Positions 4,958 to 7,845 of a stretch of 7,845 nt of DNA are shown one piece after another. The first letter of the stretch is position 1. Every line of letters starts with the position of its first letter. A model generated the notes under the pieces. That model saw only the letters and a list, made by a program, of their open reading frames with translations, searched no databases and was not told where the DNA came from. Both the position numbers and the translations under genes were made by a program. Origin of the DNA: Anaerolineaceae bacterium UBA5838 (GTDB taxonomy: Bacteria > Chloroflexota > Anaerolineae > Anaerolineales > Anaerolineaceae). The stretch lies in assembly GCA_002432795.1 (NCBI GenBank), contig DJGU01000078.1, forward strand, positions 1 to 7,845, given 5' to 3'.

Positions 4958-7255
4958 TTAATCCTTCAAATTTCCGCTGACTGCCAGCGCCACTAAGGCC
5001 TGACCCAGCGATACGCCACCATCGTTGGTGGGCAGCTTGTGAGGCCAGAAAACCTCAAAACCTGACGCGCTGAGTGCGGTGATGGTTTGCCTGATCAGGG
5101 TCTTATTTTGCCACACTCCGCCGGATAATACCACCTCCCGCAAGCTGGTTTGAGATCTGACAGTCTCGCAGACTTTCACCGCACAAGCTGTCAAGCCGTT
5201 GTGAAAGCGGGCTGAGAGCACCGCTGGAGTGACGTTTTGCTTGATGTCTTCTACAATTGCCCGGATAACTGGTGAAACGAGGATTTGACCATCCTCAATC
5301 GGGAAATCGTAACAGGATTGCTCTTCAGGATCGGCAATGGTTTCGAGCGCGATCGCATTTTGGGCTTCATAGCTGATCTGCTGGTGGAGACCGATCAAGG
5401 CCGCCACACCGTCAAAAAGACGTCCAAGGCTGCTGGTTTTCGGGCTGTTGAAACCAGTGCGGACCTGGTTTGCAACGGCTGATCGCTCATCGGGGTCCAG
5501 TGCTTGATGAAAGGGGAAAGGAAAACTGTCCGGGTCAATGCCAGCATTGAGGAGCAGGCTGAGCGCTATGCGCGCGGGCTTTCGCACGGCCGCGTCGCCA
5601 CCAGGCAGAGGTATATATTCAAGGTGATAAACGCGCTCGAAACTCTCCCAATTGGATAAGAGCAGCTCTCCGCCCCAGATAGCTCCATCGGTGCCATAAC
5701 CTGTGCCGTCGAATGCCAGCCCGATGACAGTATCTTGGGGTTTTAGTCCGTTTTCTGCCATACAGGAAATGATGTGAGCATGGTGATGCTGTACCTCCAC
5801 CAGGGGCAGGTTTTGTTCGCTTGCGCGCCTGTGAGCATAGCGGCTGGCAAGGTAGTCCGGGTGTATATCGGCTGCCAGGATTTCAGGTTTGATGCGGAAG
5901 ATGTTTTCGTAATGCCTGATGGCGTCTTCAAACGCGCTTAGGGTCTCCTGATTTTCCAGGTCACCAATGTGATGACTAACAAACGCGTAGCGGTCGCGCA
6001 CGAGGCAGAAAGTGTTTTTGAGTTCTGTGCCGCATGCCAAAGTTGGAACGGCGCTTGTGGGGATTTGGAGGGGTAAAGGCGCATAACCGCGGGCTCGCCG
6101 CTGAATGTGTGTGATGCCTGCAATTACTGATACGACGGAGTCGTCGATGCGGGTGTGGATCGGGCGGTCATGCAGCAGGAAGCCATCCGCAAGAGTCGAA
6201 AGTCGCCGTTTTGCTTCGGCATTGGAATAGGCGATGGGTTCTTCGCTCAGGTTGCCGCTGGTCATCACGAGCACTTTTGGGAAACCTTCGGCAGGTTCCA
6301 GCAGCAGTAGATGCAGCGGGGTGTAGGGCAGCATGAAGCCCAGGCGGTTTTGGTCAGGCGCAACCAAGCGCAACAGTTTTTTGCCCGCTGCAAGAGTCTC
6401 AAGCAGCACGACAGGCGCCATAGGTGAGGTGAGTAGTTTTTCCTCCTCCGGGCTGACGATGGCATATTCTTTTATCGTTTCAAGGTCGAAAGCCATCAAT
6501 GCAAGGGGCTTTCCACTACGGCGCTTGCGCAGGCGCAAATTTTCAACGGTTTGCGGATTTAGGGCATCACAGACCAGGTGAAAGCCGCCCAATCCTTTTA
6601 CAGCCAGAATTTTGCCCTTAACCAATGCTTTTCGGGCTGCCTGGAGAGCCGCTTCGTGTTCTGCCAGCTTTTTTCCGCCCTCCTCGTACCAGACTTGCGG
6701 ACCGCAAACCGGGCAGGCGATCGGTTGGGCATGAAATCGCCGGTTGGCGGGGTCCTGATACTCCTGCGCGCAATCGGGGCAGAGTGCAAAACCAGCCATG
6801 CTGGTGTTGGGACGGTCGTAAGGAATGCCAGTCACAATTGAAAAACGCGGACCGCAATTGGTGCAGTTGATGAAGGGGTAACGGTAGCGGCGGTCGGACG
6901 GATCAAAAAGCTCGCGGCGGCAATCCGGGCAGATAGCAAGATCGGGTGAAACAGGCAGGAAATCGGATGGATCATCTTCGCTGTGGCGAATTTGAAATCC
7001 TGTGTGCACCTGGCAAGGCGCGTCTTCAACCGTAAAGCTGTCGATTACGGCAAGCGGGGGTGGGTTTTGCCGCAGGTCATGGATGAAAGCCTGTACGGTT
7101 TCTTCCTCACCATGCATTTCAATTTCAACACCTTGCGCGTTGTTCAGAACCCAACCGGTTAATTGAAACCTTCGCGCCAGGTTGAAGACAGTTGGTCTGA
7201 AGCCCACTCCCTGCACGATGCCGGTAATATGAAACCGCTTATTTACGATGGACAT
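4958..7255 (-). CDS. hypF: Carbamoyltransferase HypF (hydrogenase maturation)
   Basis: HypF converts carbamoyl phosphate and ATP to carbamoyl-AMP and transfers the carbamoyl group to the HypE C-terminal cysteine. All four regions are present in this 765-residue protein. The acylphosphatase domain covers about 1-90, with GVGFRP (16-21) and catalytic R20 and N38. Two zinc fingers follow, C109/C112 with C131/C134 and C159/C162 with C181/C184. A YrdC-like domain runs from about 200 to 390, with KGLGGFHLVCD (220-230) and TSGNLSEEPI (332-341). A Kae1/carbamoyltransferase domain follows from about 405, with HHHAH (490-494), FDGTGYGTDG (515-524), SGGVWQN (711-717) and PTNDGG (742-747). Length is normal. 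It starts 6 bp after hypB. The only AGG upstream lies one base before the ATG, so initiation probably depends on ribosomes finishing hypB. Confidence 0.98.
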   Translation of the reverse strand: MSIVNKRFHITGIVQGVGFRPTVFNLARRFQLTGWVLNNAQGVEIEMHGEEETVQAFIHDLRQNPPPLAVIDSFTVEDAPCQVHTGFQIRHSEDDPSDFLPVSPDLAICPDCRRELFDPSDRRYRYPFINCTNCGPRFSIVTGIPYDRPNTSMAGFALCPDCAQEYQDPANRRFHAQPIACPVCGPQVWYEEGGKKLAEHEAALQAARKALVKGKILAVKGLGGFHLVCDALNPQTVENLRLRKRRSGKPLALMAFDLETIKEYAIVSPEEEKLLTSPMAPVVLLETLAAGKKLLRLVAPDQNRLGFMLPYTPLHLLLLEPAEGFPKVLVMTSGNLSEEPIAYSNAEAKRRLSTLADGFLLHDRPIHTRIDDSVVSVIAGITHIQRRARGYAPLPLQIPTSAVPTLACGTELKNTFCLVRDRYAFVSHHIGDLENQETLSAFEDAIRHYENIFRIKPEILAADIHPDYLASRYAHRRASEQNLPLVEVQHHHAHIISCMAENGLKPQDTVIGLAFDGTGYGTDGAIWGGELLLSNWESFERVYHLEYIPLPGGDAAVRKPARIALSLLLNAGIDPDSFPFPFHQALDPDERSAVANQVRTGFNSPKTSSLGRLFDGVAALIGLHQQISYEAQNAIALETIADPEEQSCYDFPIEDGQILVSPVIRAIVEDIKQNVTPAVLSARFHNGLTACAVKVCETVRSQTSLREVVLSGGVWQNKTLIRQTITALSASGFEVFWPHKLPTNDGGVSLGQALVALAVSGNLKD
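4962..4967 (-). promoter_or_regulatory. Ribosome binding site of hypC
   Basis: On the minus strand GAAGGA lies six bases before the hypC ATG, within the last codons of hypF. It is clearly better than the signals before hypF and hypD. Confidence 0.65.
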
Positions 7256-7261
7256 GCCTGC

Positions 7262-7845
7262 TTACTTTGTTATTATTTTATCGGTCAACCACGCGATCCA
7301 GGCGTCAAAACCTTCACCGGTCTTAGCGCTCAGGGCAAAAGTCTTCAGGCCGGGATTGAGCATCTCGACACCCTGCTGGAAATAATCCATGCGAAAGTCG
7401 ATGTAGGGGCTTAGGTCAATCTTGTTGATGAGCAGCACGTCGAGCCCGCGATAGATGTTGGGGTATTTGTAGGGCTTGTCATCCCCTTCGGGTATCGAGG
7501 CAATCAGGACGTTGGCATGCGTGCCGAGCTGGAAAGCGGCGGGGCAAATCAGGTTGCCGACATTCTCAACAATGATTAGATTCAGCTCTTCAAGCGGGAG
7601 CTGCGCCAGCGCCAGTTCAATCATATTTGCGTCAAGATGGCATTCACCGCCGGTGTTGATTTGAACTGCCGGAATGCCCGCTGCTGTAATTTTGTCGGAG
7701 TCAATCGTGACGGGGGCGGTGTCGCCCTCTATCACGCCAAGCTTGATTTCGGCAGGCAGTCTTTTAATGGTTTCGAGGATGACACTGGTTTTTCCGGCTC
7801 CTGGCGAAGCCATAAGGTTGACGCCATACACTTGGTTTCGGTCCA
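7262..7845 (-). CDS. hypB: Hydrogenase/urease nickel-insertion GTPase HypB (N-terminus outside window)
   Basis: HypB is a SIMIBI-class GTPase that works with HypA to load nickel into the hydrogenase large subunit after the iron group is in place. The visible 193-residue part (numbered from the first full codon at 7843) holds the G domain. It shows the P-loop in NLMASPGAGKTS (9-20), VIEGD (37-41), QINTGGECHLDA (61-72) with the metal-site pair C68/H69, IVENVGNLICPA (91-102) with the third metal ligand C100, and NKIDLSPY (140-147) for guanine recognition. The reading frame is open to the right edge and DRNQ precedes the P-loop region, so the GTG at 7831 is an internal Val rather than the start. 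Whether an N-terminal CxxCGC motif or His-rich nickel store exists cannot be seen. hypA probably lies upstream. It ends in TAA, 6 bp before hypF. Confidence 0.97.
   Translation of the reverse strand, partial: DRNQVYGVNLMASPGAGKTSVILETIKRLPAEIKLGVIEGDTAPVTIDSDKITAAGIPAVQINTGGECHLDANMIELALAQLPLEELNLIIVENVGNLICPAAFQLGTHANVLIASIPEGDDKPYKYPNIYRGLDVLLINKIDLSPYIDFRMDYFQQGVEMLNPGLKTFALSAKTGEGFDAWIAWLTDKIITK

Noticed and set aside
7262..7831. HypB starting at GTG 7831
   Set aside because: The frame is open to the window edge, and a start there would leave only four residues before the conserved NLM and P-loop strand, with no room for the usual N-terminal region.

Overview
This window carries a densely packed minus-strand block of hydrogenase-maturation genes, then a serine-hydrolase-like lipoprotein gene, then a two-gene methyltransferase/deacetylase unit. 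All confident genes read right to left. The organism is most likely an anaerobic or facultative bacterium that makes a [NiFe]-hydrogenase. The lipoprotein's Pro/Thr/Ser-rich tether just after its lipidated Cys is a style common in Anaerolineae (Chloroflexota). That assignment is an inference from composition and gene style, not a marker-gene result.

Layout, in order of transcription (right to left): hypB (N-terminus cut off by the right edge, through 7262), hypF (7255-4958), hypC (4955-4695), hypD (4698-3604), hypE (3607-2537), then after 14 bp a class A beta-lactamase-fold lipoprotein (2522-1596). After a 71-bp spacer with a near-consensus promoter come a class I SAM methyltransferase (1524-724) and a PIG-L/LmbE-family deacetylase (718-74). 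At the far left edge a plus-strand reading frame appears to end at 56, converging on the deacetylase gene.

The hyp genes together build the Fe(CN)2CO half of the [NiFe] site and help load nickel. HypF activates carbamoyl phosphate and passes the carbamoyl group to the C-terminal Cys of HypE, which dehydrates it to a thiocyanate. HypC and HypD assemble the Fe(CN)2CO unit and deliver it to the hydrogenase large subunit. HypB is the GTPase of the nickel step. Every catalytic motif I looked for is present in all five, so the set looks functional. hypA, the hydrogenase subunits and the maturation protease are not in the window. Junctions are very tight (6 bp, 2 bp, ATGA, ATGA), indicating one transcript with translational coupling.

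The methyltransferase/deacetylase pair looks like a separate transcription unit with its own promoter. Its substrate cannot be told from sequence. I saw no tRNA, rRNA, CRISPR array, insertion sequence or convincing terminator. No stretch over 300 bp lacks a gene.
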